The notes under the pieces are model-generated. The model was not told where the DNA came from, did no database searches, and saw only the letters and a program-made list of their open reading frames with translations. From contig CANMSN010000001.1 in assembly GCA_947500585.1 (NCBI GenBank), positions 124,001 through 188,000 on the forward strand: 64,000 bases of DNA, written 5' to 3'. The position numbers and the translations under genes are program-made. Positions 25,913 to 34,108 of this stretch are shown here, one piece after another (the first letter of the stretch is position 1; each line of letters opens with the position of its first letter). The stretch comes from an uncultured Flavobacteriaceae bacterium (GTDB taxonomy: Bacteria > Bacteroidota > Bacteroidia > Flavobacteriales > Flavobacteriaceae).

Positions 25913-27826
25913 ATGACAAAAGGAAACATTAATGTATCGGTAGAGAATATCTTTCCACTCATTAAAAAATTCTTGTATAGCGACCACGAAATATTTTTAC
26001 GTGAGCTAATTAGTAACGCTACAGATGCCACATTAAAACTAAAACACTTAACAAACGTTGGTGAAGCTAAAGTGGAATATGGCAACCCACAAATTGAAGT
26101 TAAGATTGACAAAAAAGGCAAAAAACTTCATATTATAGATCAAGGTTTAGGTATGACAGCCAAAGAGGTTGAAAAATACATTAACCAAGTCGCTTTTTCT
26201 GGTGCCGAAGAATTTTTAGATAAGTATAAAGATTCAGCAAAAGATTCAGGTATTATTGGTCATTTTGGATTAGGTTTCTATTCAGCATTCATGGTAGCTG
26301 AAAAAGTTGAAATTATTACTAAATCTTATAAAGATGAACCTGCAGCACATTGGACTTGCGATGGCTCTCCTGAATTCACTCTAGAAGCTTCAGATAAAGC
26401 AGATAGAGGCACAGAAATTATTCTTCACATTGCAGAAGATTCAACAGAATTTCTTGAAGAATCACGTATCCGCGAGTTACTGAATAAATACAACAAGTTT
26501 ATGCCTATTCCTATTAAATTTGGAACTAAGGAAATAAACGACCCAGAACACAAGCCAAAAACTAAAAAAGATAAAGACGGTAAGGAAACTACCGAACCAC
26601 ATAGAAAAACAACTGTAGATGATATCATCAACAATCCAAATCCAGCTTGGACAAAACAACCAGCCGATTTAAAAGATGAAAATTACAGTAACTTCTACCG
26701 CGAATTGTACCCTATGCAATTTGAAGAGCCGTTGTTTAATATTCACTTAAATGTTGATTACCCATTCAACTTAACAGGAATTTTATACTTCCCTAAAATG
26801 GGGCAGGATTTAAATATTCAAAAAGATAAAATTCAACTGTATCAAAATCAAGTTTTTGTAACTGATAATGTAGAAGGCATCGTACCAGAGTTTTTAACCA
26901 TGCTTCGTGGTGTTATTGATTCTCCAGATATTCCATTAAACGTATCGCGTTCGTATTTACAAGCAGATGGTGCAGTTAAAAAGATTTCGTCTTACATCAC
27001 TAGAAAAGTAGCAGATAAATTAAAATCGTTATTCAATAATAACCGTGAAGATTTTGAAGCGAAATGGAACGACATAAAAATTGTTATTGAATACGGCATG
27101 CTTTCTGAAGAAAAATTCTTTGAAAAAGCCGATGCATTTGCCTTATACCCAACAGTTGATGGCACTTACTTTACTTACGAGGAATTATTCAATAAAATAA
27201 AAGCAAATCAAACAGATAAAGATAACAAGTTAGTTATTCTTTATGCTTCAGATAAAGATGCACAACACAGTTATATTCAATCTGCAAAAGCTAAAGGTTA
27301 CGAAGTCTTATTGTTAGATTCTCCTATTGTATCACATTTAATTCAGAAGTTAGAAACCTCAAAAGAGAATATTTCTTTTGCTAGAGTTGATGGCGATCAT
27401 ATAAATAATTTAATTAAGAAAGATGAAACCACAATTTCTAAATTAAATGAAGACCAAACTAAAGCTTTAGATGAGTTACTAAAAGAAGTTATTCCTTCAG
27501 ATAAATTTATGGTACAACTTGAAGCTATGGATAGTAGTGAATCTCCATTTACCATAACGCAACCAGAATTTATGCGTCGTATGAAAGAAATGCAAGCTAC
27601 TGGAGGCGGTGGCGGTATGAACATGTTTGGTAGTATGCCAGAAATGTTTAACCTTGTTGTAAACACAAATTCTGAGTTAGTTGGTGAAATTCTTGATACT
27701 AAAACCAAAAAGAAACAAGAGCGGTTAATTAATCAAAGTTTAGACTTAGCAAGACTTTCTCAAGGACTTCTTAAAGGTGAAGAGTTAACAAACTTTATAA
27801 AACGTAGTTATGAGATGATAAAATAG
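25913..27826 (+). CDS. htpG: Molecular chaperone HtpG (Hsp90)
   Basis: Bacterial Hsp90, 637 aa. The N-terminal GHKL ATPase domain has LRELISNATDATLK, the DQGLGMT box and GHFGLGFYSAFM. A charged KPKTKKDKDGKETTEPHRK linker follows, then the middle domain with SRSYLQAD and the C-terminal dimerisation domain. HtpG assists late folding and stress recovery. The gene is flanked by inverted copies of the dispersed palindrome. A hairpin terminator follows. Confidence 0.97.
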   Translation: MTKGNINVSVENIFPLIKKFLYSDHEIFLRELISNATDATLKLKHLTNVGEAKVEYGNPQIEVKIDKKGKKLHIIDQGLGMTAKEVEKYINQVAFSGAEEFLDKYKDSAKDSGIIGHFGLGFYSAFMVAEKVEIITKSYKDEPAAHWTCDGSPEFTLEASDKADRGTEIILHIAEDSTEFLEESRIRELLNKYNKFMPIPIKFGTKEINDPEHKPKTKKDKDGKETTEPHRKTTVDDIINNPNPAWTKQPADLKDENYSNFYRELYPMQFEEPLFNIHLNVDYPFNLTGILYFPKMGQDLNIQKDKIQLYQNQVFVTDNVEGIVPEFLTMLRGVIDSPDIPLNVSRSYLQADGAVKKISSYITRKVADKLKSLFNNNREDFEAKWNDIKIVIEYGMLSEEKFFEKADAFALYPTVDGTYFTYEELFNKIKANQTDKDNKLVILYASDKDAQHSYIQSAKAKGYEVLLLDSPIVSHLIQKLETSKENISFARVDGDHINNLIKKDETTISKLNEDQTKALDELLKEVIPSDKFMVQLEAMDSSESPFTITQPEFMRRMKEMQATGGGGGMNMFGSMPEMFNLVVNTNSELVGEILDTKTKKKQERLINQSLDLARLSQGLLKGEELTNFIKRSYEMIK

Positions 27827-27834
27827 AACATTTT

Positions 27835-27858
27835 GTCATTCCCTCGAAGGAGGGAATC
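27835..27858. repeat. Dispersed intergenic palindrome, copy 4
   Basis: GTCATTCCCTC, spacer GAAG, GAGGGAATC; the reverse-orientation partner of copies 2 and 3. It starts 9 bases after the htpG stop. Confidence 0.75.
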
Positions 27859-27905
27859 TTATCAAATTAAAACTATAGATATTTTCGCTTCCGCGAAACT
27901 ATTAT

Positions 27906-27937
27906 AAAACCACTTTGCGAAAGCAAGGTGGTTTTTC
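27906..27937 (+). terminator. Terminator after htpG
   Basis: AAAACCACTTTGC, GAAA loop, GCAAGGTGGTTTTT. Stable stem with a tetraloop and T-run. Confidence 0.8.
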
Positions 27938-28033
27938 GTTTTAATCATAAAACCAAAACACATCTAAATTTTAACAATAAAAATAAATAACAAATCTATT
28001 AGCTTTTTATATTTGTTCACTTAAAACCATACT

Positions 28034-28864
28034 ATGAAATACTTAACTATAGCAATAGCCCTTATTTTATTTTCTTCATGCGCTTCTGATGATGCTCCTA
28101 AAGACTATACCGAAGAAAACGAGCAAGAAATTCAAGCATTTATTGCCGATAACAATTTAACTACGCAAAAAAGTAGCTCTGGTCTGTATTATATTATAGA
28201 TAACCCTGGAACTGGTGAAAATCCTGTAGCGACCGATAGAGTTAAAGTGGCGTACAAAGGCTATTTGACTGATGGAACTATTTTTGATGAAAGTATTGAA
28301 GAAGGTGTTTCGTTTAATTTTTTAGGAAATTTAATTAGTGGTTTTGCAGAAGGTCTTACATATTTTAAGGAAGGTGGAAGCGGAAAATTAATTATACCGT
28401 CGCGTTTAGCTTATGGAAGTAGTGCAAATGGAAATATTCCTGCTGGCTCCGTTCTTATTTTTGATATAGAACTTGTTTATGTGAATTATAAAACGGAAAA
28501 CGATAAGCAAATTCAAGCATATCTAACTGAAAACAATTTAGTTGCAGAAAAAACGAGTACGGGCTTATATTATATCATCGATACTGAAGGTGATGGTGCG
28601 CAAGTTAGCCTTACCGATAATGTATTAATAAATTATAAAGGTTATTTTTTAGATGATACCGTTTTTGATGAACCTACTGAAAGTGTGAATTTTGATTTAA
28701 AAAATGTAATAACTGGTTTTTCTGAAGGCTTAACCTATTTTAAAGAAGGTGGAACTGGTACACTTTTAATTCCATCACATTTGGCTTATGGCAATACTGA
28801 TACAGGCTCTATTCCTGGTGGTGCTGTTTTAGTTTTTGATGTTAATGTGTTATCGGTTAACTAG
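28034..28864 (+). CDS. Lipoprotein with two FKBP-type peptidyl-prolyl isomerase domains
   Basis: A 276-aa exported lipoprotein (MKYLTIAIALILFSSCASDD) carrying two tandem FKBP domains of about 110 residues. Each repeat has the pattern GLYYII, VKVAYKGYL or VLINYKGYF, GTIFDES or DTVFDEP, SGFAEGLTYFKEGG or TGFSEGLTYFKEGG, IPSRLAYG or IPSHLAYG, and a closing FDI/FDV strand. The two halves are clearly a duplication. FKBPs catalyse cis-trans proline isomerisation and help fold exported proteins. A -7-like TATATTTG lies at 28008-28015 without an obvious -33 element. Confidence 0.93.
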   Translation: MKYLTIAIALILFSSCASDDAPKDYTEENEQEIQAFIADNNLTTQKSSSGLYYIIDNPGTGENPVATDRVKVAYKGYLTDGTIFDESIEEGVSFNFLGNLISGFAEGLTYFKEGGSGKLIIPSRLAYGSSANGNIPAGSVLIFDIELVYVNYKTENDKQIQAYLTENNLVAEKTSTGLYYIIDTEGDGAQVSLTDNVLINYKGYFLDDTVFDEPTESVNFDLKNVITGFSEGLTYFKEGGTGTLLIPSHLAYGNTDTGSIPGGAVLVFDVNVLSVN

Positions 28865-29317
28865 CTTATAAACTATTTATATAAACCAACTTGACTTTGT
28901 AAAAAATTTCAACTAACTTCGTTTAACCCGCAAAGTATAAGGTTCGTGGATGCGCAGCATACACAAGAGAACCGTTTGCTGCGCTCTATGAATCTTATAG
29001 ATTGTTAGGTAGTAGTTATCATAAGGGTTTTCCTTAGTTTATAAATATACTAAAAGTTAGTCAGAGCGCAGTCTATACTTTGCGGGTTAGGTAGAATAAG
29101 CAAACAGTAGAAATTTTAAATTTTATGATAAGCAAATAAGGTTGAGTTGATACTTGACTTATGATGTTCTAATGCTATTAATTTATCTATTGCCTAAAAA
29201 ATTTAATGTTTCGTTTGCGTGCCCTTGTGGTTATTCTACCTAACGCTTGATAAAAAACATTGAAAACAATTTTTTATCAGTGAATCATTACCTGCAAGCT
29301 GAAAACCAACATAGAGA
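28865..29317. other. Nested long inverted repeats, attC-like, before a small lipoprotein gene
   Basis: No gene is visible in this 453-base stretch, but it is strongly folded. AACCCGCAAAGTATA (28925-28939) pairs with TATACTTTGCGGGTT (29074-29088). GTTAGGTAGAATAA (29086-29099) pairs with TTATTCTACCTAAC (29231-29244). CTGCGCTCT (28979-28987) pairs with AGAGCGCAG (29063-29071). GCGCAGCA (28952-28959) pairs with TGCTGCGC (28977-28984). A bulged hairpin lies at 29248-29279. The ends GTTTAAC and GTTAGGT, and ACCTAAC, match the loose RYYYAAC and GTTRRRY boxes of integron attC sites, but no integron integrase is in the window. Confidence 0.55.
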
Positions 29318-29659
29318 ATGCCTAAAATCCTGTTCATTTTATTAATATTATTTCTTCTTTCGTGTAACTCGGAACCTGACATAAACAACCTAAAACATTG
29401 GACTTATGAAATTGATTCTGATTATGAACCCGAAATTACACCGCTGAACGATACAATAAAGCCAATTGGATTGATAAAATTCGAAAGGACAAAGTCGATT
29501 AAAGACAAACAACGGGAAGAAGTATATTTGGAAAATTGGTTTCCATCAATGGACTTTGAAATCTATGACAAAACCGAACTAGACCATTCACGCTCGACTT
29601 TATCAAATTTAGCTTCGAAATTTATAAAGGGGTCACGTTCTATCCATTCTAATTTATAA
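29318..29659 (+). CDS. Small lipoprotein of unknown function, 3' end probably replaced
   Basis: The frame starts MPKILFILLILFLLSCNSEP, a lipoprotein signal with cysteine at about residue 16. The next 70 residues are acidic with WTYEIDSDYEPEI and FERTKSIKDKQREEVYLENW; no family is recognised. From about residue 90 the frame runs antisense through the truncated recombinase gene, so the C-terminal 25-30 residues (LDHSRSTLSNLASKFIKG) are probably not original. It sits right after the attC-like palindromes, as a cassette gene would. It may be non-functional. Confidence 0.45.
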   Translation: MPKILFILLILFLLSCNSEPDINNLKHWTYEIDSDYEPEITPLNDTIKPIGLIKFERTKSIKDKQREEVYLENWFPSMDFEIYDKTELDHSRSTLSNLASKFIKGSRSIHSNL

Positions 29660-30261
29660 GCCAGTGTAATCATTTTTCGAAACCGCTCGATGTGCTTCAT
29701 AACGGTATTATTACCCATTTTTTTATGATGATCTTTTGGTGTATACTTTTTCAGATAGGTTTCAAATTTTAAGATAAAATTATAATCTAGCTGCTTTAAA
29801 TACATATTAGTCACTTTGAACTTCGTGAATAAAAAGTCAGCTATATAACCTTGGGTTGTGTAATAATTTTTCTGTGTACCCTTTTTAAGCTTTTGAAGCA
29901 TATCATCATTATGGTATTCGATAATATCATTAATAGTGAAGTTTTGTTGGTCCTCTTTTAAATATCTTGCCTTAATAGTTTGGGCAGTGATAAATTTTCC
30001 CTCAGCTGTAAGCTCATTTTTGGATTGGTAGATTTCTGAAGATACCTGATCCAAATAATTATTTATTTGTCTGGATTCTTCTTTAGTTCCTCTCATTTGG
30101 CTTTTAAGCGGACACCAATAAGTAATAGTGATTTTTCTCTTTAAGCTAATCTCAGCTCTTTTACCGTTTACAGTAATTCGAGCATAAAGTGGTGCTTTTC
30201 CATTACTAGCTTGCGATTGCTTTAGCCAGAATAGAATGCTAAATGTTGTTGAAGTTTTCAT
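29563..30261 (-). pseudogene. Truncated tyrosine recombinase (integrase) of Bacteroidota mobile elements
   Basis: The 232-residue frame has the N-terminal arm-binding domain (FSILFWLKQSQASNGKAPLY) and the SAM-like core-binding domain (NDIIEYHNDDMLQKLKKGTQ through NNTVMKHIERFRKMITLAY). It ends FEAKFDKVERE at base 29587, exactly where the catalytic domain should begin; the last seven residues come from the neighbouring sequence. The R-K-H-R-H-Y catalytic domain is absent, so it cannot recombine DNA. The gene lies about 200 bases from the 3' end of tRNA-Pro, a usual integration site. It marks the remnant of an integrated element whose rest has been deleted. Confidence 0.85.
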
Positions 30262-30310
30262 TCTTTCGTCTTTAGATTAAACATTGTTTATCGACGAAAG
30301 TCAAATCAGT

Positions 30311-30353
30311 AATTCGGTTACCTTTTTTTCTGTTTTAAAATGGTAACCGAATT
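30311..30353. repeat. 12-bp perfect inverted repeat between integrase fragment and tRNA-Pro
   Basis: AATTCGGTTACC (30311-30322) and GGTAACCGAATT (30342-30353) with a 19-base T-rich spacer. It is placed 50 bases upstream of the integrase start. It could be an operator, recombinase arm site or terminator. Confidence 0.75.
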
Positions 30354-30406
30354 GGTCACTTATTTAAATCAATTTTATACAAATCTTATTATTGCCCGAA
30401 AACAAT

Positions 30407-30440
30407 AAAACCTTGATAATCCTACGATTATCAAGGTTTT
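30407..30440 (-). terminator. Hairpin downstream of tRNA-Pro
   Basis: AAAACCTTGATAATC and GATTATCAAGGTTTT form a 15-bp perfect stem with a 4-nt loop, about 24 bases after the tRNA-Pro 3' end on the minus strand. It probably ends the tRNA transcript. Confidence 0.75.
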
Positions 30441-30463
30441 GTGTTCAATTGATTTTCAATTTT

Positions 30464-30540
30464 GTCGGGGTGGCAGGATTCGAACCTGCGACCTCCGCGT
30501 CCCAAACGCGGCGCGATAACCGGGCTACGCTACACCCCGA
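30464..30540 (-). tRNA. tRNA-Pro (anticodon TGG)
   Basis: A 77-nt cloverleaf on the minus strand. Acceptor stem TCGGGGT pairs with ACCCCGA, followed by discriminator C. The anticodon arm CCGCG-TTTGGGA-CGCGG gives TGG, and the T arm has GGTTCGAATCC. CCA is not encoded. Confidence 0.96.
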
Positions 30541-30562
30541 TTTGGTTATCTATAATTCTTTG

Positions 30563-30650
30563 CGGAGAGACGGGGATTCGAACCCCGGGTACCCTTTTGG
30601 GGTACGACGATTTAGCAAACCGTTCCTTTCGGCCACTCAGGCACCTCTCC
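30563..30650 (-). tRNA. tRNA-Ser (anticodon GCT)
   Basis: An 88-nt class II tRNA on the minus strand. The acceptor stem is GGAGAGG/TCTCTCC with discriminator G, the anticodon loop reads TTGCTAA (GCT), a long variable arm GTACCCC..GGGGTAC-like hairpin follows, and the T arm has GGTTCGAATCC. It is 22 bases upstream of tRNA-Pro and probably co-transcribed. Confidence 0.96.
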
Positions 30651-30743
30651 TTATTGTTGGTATGAACATTGCAACAAATTGCGGATGCAAATGTAGTATA
30701 ACATCCTTTATGACACAACAAATTTATTTAATTTTTTATTTTT

Positions 30744-32792
30744 TTATTCTGGGTATTCAATTCGTAAATGATATATGTTCGCGAGCTTAAGTTTAAGCAC
30801 TTTTTTTATAGATTGAATCTCTTTAAAAGTAATATTTGCATTTAAAAATTGATCTTCCTCAATCTGCTTATTTATAATGTTTTCAACAAAAGCATCTATT
30901 TTAGTAGATGTTGGCTCTTTTAAGCTTTTAGATGCAGCCTCAATACTATCGCACATCATTAAAATAGCGGTTTCTTTACTAAATGGTTTTGGACCTGGAT
31001 AACTAAAATCTAATTTATCAGCAGTATCAAAATTATTTTTTTCCTGCATGTAAAAATAATAAACCACACTTGTTCCATGATGTGTTCTTATAAAATCGAT
31101 AACACGATCGGGTAAATTGTATTTCTTTGCTATTTCTATACCTTCAATAACATGATTGGTAATAATTCTTGCACTTTCTTTTGAAGACAATTCATCGTGA
31201 GGATTAATCCCAGTAGATTGATTTTCGGTAAAATAAGTTGGATTAGACATTTTACCAATGTCATGATACAAAGCACCTACCCTGACTAGCATCGCATTTG
31301 CGTTAATTTCGTTGGCAGAGGCTTCTGCAAGATTAGCAACATTTAATGAATGATGGAAAGTTCCAGGGGCTTTATTGGACAATTCTTTAAGTAATTTTGA
31401 ATTGGTGTCTGATAATTCTAAAAGCGATACATCGGATACTAATCCAAAAAGCTTTTCGTAAATGTATATTAATGGTTGCACAAATAAAGTAGCTAATCCA
31501 CATAAAACAAACCAAATAAAGGTTTCCCATTTTATGATTTCAATACTGCCTTCATGAATTACAAAAAAGGCAAAATAAGCTACAATATAAATTAAGGTTA
31601 TTTGACCAACTGAAATAAATAGATTAGCACGTTTATAAAGTTCTGAAACTGTTAGTATCGTTACTATTCCTGCAATAATTTGAAGAAACATATACTCATA
31701 GCTATTAGGCACAACAAAACCTAACAATAACACCGTAATTACATGTGCAAACAAACCCAAACGGGCATCAAAAAAAGCTTTAAAAACTAGAGGAAGAATA
31801 CAAATAGGAACAACGTATATATACTTAGAATTGTAATTTATAACCATTGTGGTTAAAAATATCATTAGCAATACATTGAAAAATATAAACGTCACTTTTG
31901 TATTATTTTCAAAAACAGAAATTCTATACTTTCGTAAAAAAAGTAAAAGCATTAAAAGGGCTAACGCAACTAATAAAGCATAGGCAGCTAAAACCCAATT
32001 GTAATTAGATTTCGTCCAAACTTGCGATTCATATTCCGATTTTAAAGATCTCAAAGCTTGATACTTATCACCTTCCACAACTTCTCCTTTTGAAACGATT
32101 AATGTTTCCTTTTCAATGCTTCCTCGAGCATAAGAAATCTTATCAATCTCTTCTTTTAAAACCCTATCAGTAAAAGATTTGTCATAAATTAAATTAGGTT
32201 CTATTAAATCAAAAAATAACGAAACAAAATCTGTCTTATAACGGATTAAGTTATTACTTTTTAAAACCTTATCTATAATTGAAACAATATCATCTTGCTT
32301 TACCAAATTTGAAAATAAAGCACGTTGTATCTCAACTCTTCCATCTAATAAAGCAACCGTTTTATTATTTGAAAAGTTATAATTTTCACTTAAAACACCA
32401 AACTCATATAACTCAGATATAATATCACTTCCTACTTTTCTAATTTTTGCCAATTCTCTTTTAGGTATGGAATCAGCAAAAACTTTGGTAAATTCATTAA
32501 AAAAAGATGCTCTTACATTATTAGAAACGTCATTATCAACATTAAAATATAAAATGGCATTATTACGAATAGCAGCTTTTTCTGAAGCAATTTCTTCGTC
32601 AGATTTTTTAATAGCAAAATCAAACGGGGCATACAAATTTTCAGATTGCCATGGTTTTCCTTTTTCAAAATTATATTTGAATTTTCCACTTTTAGGAAAT
32701 AAATACACAATTAAAAAAGTAGTAGATATGAATAAAAGTCCTTTATAAATTAAGGAATGATTTCTGTAAAGTTTATTTATAAAGTCTTTCAT
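30744..32792 (-). CDS. 7TM-HD family phosphohydrolase (PgpH-like)
   Basis: A 682-aa membrane protein: N-terminal membrane segment, an extracytoplasmic 7TMR-HDED domain (about residues 50-260), seven membrane helices (about 265-460) and a cytoplasmic HD domain with HHSLNVANLAEAS, LYHDIGKMSNP, and FIRTHHGTSVVYYFYMQ. This is the architecture of PgpH, a phosphodiesterase that degrades cyclic di-AMP and influences osmotic and cell-wall regulation. Activity here is inferred from family membership. It is transcribed leftward toward tRNA-Ser and separated from the divergent thiolase by 128 bases. Confidence 0.9.
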   Translation of the reverse strand: MKDFINKLYRNHSLIYKGLLFISTTFLIVYLFPKSGKFKYNFEKGKPWQSENLYAPFDFAIKKSDEEIASEKAAIRNNAILYFNVDNDVSNNVRASFFNEFTKVFADSIPKRELAKIRKVGSDIISELYEFGVLSENYNFSNNKTVALLDGRVEIQRALFSNLVKQDDIVSIIDKVLKSNNLIRYKTDFVSLFFDLIEPNLIYDKSFTDRVLKEEIDKISYARGSIEKETLIVSKGEVVEGDKYQALRSLKSEYESQVWTKSNYNWVLAAYALLVALALLMLLLFLRKYRISVFENNTKVTFIFFNVLLMIFLTTMVINYNSKYIYVVPICILPLVFKAFFDARLGLFAHVITVLLLGFVVPNSYEYMFLQIIAGIVTILTVSELYKRANLFISVGQITLIYIVAYFAFFVIHEGSIEIIKWETFIWFVLCGLATLFVQPLIYIYEKLFGLVSDVSLLELSDTNSKLLKELSNKAPGTFHHSLNVANLAEASANEINANAMLVRVGALYHDIGKMSNPTYFTENQSTGINPHDELSSKESARIITNHVIEGIEIAKKYNLPDRVIDFIRTHHGTSVVYYFYMQEKNNFDTADKLDFSYPGPKPFSKETAILMMCDSIEAASKSLKEPTSTKIDAFVENIINKQIEEDQFLNANITFKEIQSIKKVLKLKLANIYHLRIEYPE

Positions 32793-32920
32793 TTAAAATG
32801 ATAAAGTAAATCAAATGTAATAAAATTATAGGCGCTAACCATTTTTTATAATAAAGGAATCTTTCAAATTTCTACCAAAAAATGATTATTTTCGCCTACA
32901 CTATACTAAACAATTATATT

Positions 32921-34099
32921 ATGGGTAAAGAAGTTGTTATTGTAGCCGCTGCAAGAACTCCTATAGGAAGTTTTATGGGTGCTTTATCTACTATAAGTGC
33001 CCCAAAATTAGGTGCTATTGCGATAAAAGGTGCTTTAAGTAAAATAAATTTAAAAACCGAATTAGTTGAAGAAGTTTTGATGGGTAACGTAGTTCAAGCT
33101 GGAACCGGACAAGCACCAGCAAGACAAGCTGCTATATATGCTGGCATTCCAAATACGGTTCCTTGTACGACAATAAACAAAGTATGTGCTTCTGGAATGA
33201 AGGCAGTTATGCAAGCAGCACAAAGTATTGCTTTAGGCGATGCCAATATAATTGTTGCTGGTGGTATGGAAAACATGAGTTTAATTCCGCACTATTTATA
33301 TGCTAGAACGGGAACTAAGTTTGGACCAACTTCTTTAATAGATGGTATGCAAAAAGATGGTTTAGTTGATGCATATGACCAGAATGCTATGGGGGTTTGC
33401 GCTGATGCTTGTGCTAGTAAATATGAATTCTCTAGAGAAGATCAAGATGCTTATGCAATTCAATCTTATAAGCGTTCATCAGCGGCATGGGATTCTGGGA
33501 AATTTAATAATGAAGTAGTTCCTGTTGAAGTGCCTCAACGTCGTGGAGAACCAATAATAGTTTCTAAAGACGAAGAGTATACAAATGTGAAGATGGATAA
33601 AATTCCTCAATTGCGTCCGGCTTTTACAAAGGACGGAACTGTAACTGCTGCAAATGCTTCAACAATAAATGATGGTGCTGGCGCTATGATTTTAATGAGT
33701 AGAGAAAAAGCAGATGAGCTAGGTTTAAAAGCTTTAGCTACTATTAAAAGTTATGCTGATGCTGCCCACGAACCTGAATGGTTTACAACAGCTCCAGCAA
33801 AAGTATTACCAAAAGCTATTGATAAAGCAGGAATAACCATTAATGATATTGATTTTTTTGAATTTAATGAAGCGTTTTCAGTTGTAGGTTTAGCTAATAT
33901 GAAGATTTTAGGATTAAATGATATCAATGTGAATGTAAATGGTGGAGCCGTATCATTAGGTCATCCATTAGGATGTTCTGGTGTTAGAATTTTAATAACA
34001 TTGCTAAATGTTTTAGAACAAAATAATGCTAAAATTGGTGCTGCTGCCATTTGCAATGGCGGAGGTGGCGCTTCGGCAATGATTATAGAACGCAACTAA
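32921..34099 (+). CDS. Acetyl-CoA C-acetyltransferase (thiolase)
   Basis: Thiolase, 392 aa from the ATG at 32921; MGKEVVIVAAARTPIGSFMG is the family N-terminus and the upstream in-frame extension is not conserved. The acyl-accepting cysteine is in NKVCASGMKAVM, the His in GHPLGCSGVR and the second Cys in AICNGGGGASAM. It condenses or cleaves acyl-CoA; degradative (FadA) versus biosynthetic (AtoB) roles are not separable here, though the length and the C-terminal CNGGGGAS fit acetoacetyl-CoA thiolases. The NlpC/P60 gene follows by 9 bases. Confidence 0.93.
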   Translation: MGKEVVIVAAARTPIGSFMGALSTISAPKLGAIAIKGALSKINLKTELVEEVLMGNVVQAGTGQAPARQAAIYAGIPNTVPCTTINKVCASGMKAVMQAAQSIALGDANIIVAGGMENMSLIPHYLYARTGTKFGPTSLIDGMQKDGLVDAYDQNAMGVCADACASKYEFSREDQDAYAIQSYKRSSAAWDSGKFNNEVVPVEVPQRRGEPIIVSKDEEYTNVKMDKIPQLRPAFTKDGTVTAANASTINDGAGAMILMSREKADELGLKALATIKSYADAAHEPEWFTTAPAKVLPKAIDKAGITINDIDFFEFNEAFSVVGLANMKILGLNDINVNVNGGAVSLGHPLGCSGVRILITLLNVLEQNNAKIGAAAICNGGGGASAMIIERN

Positions 34100-34108
34100 A
34101 AGTTTTTA

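Noticed and set aside
30464-30540. Search for a second copy of the tRNA-Pro 3' end marking an att site
   Set aside because: I found no duplicate of the tRNA 3' end within the 28.9-30.5 kb segment, so a complete integrated island is not supported.
30392-30790. Open frames across the two tRNA genes on both strands
   Set aside because: They are built from tRNA-Pro and tRNA-Ser sequence; the cloverleaves are clear and no protein homology is expected.
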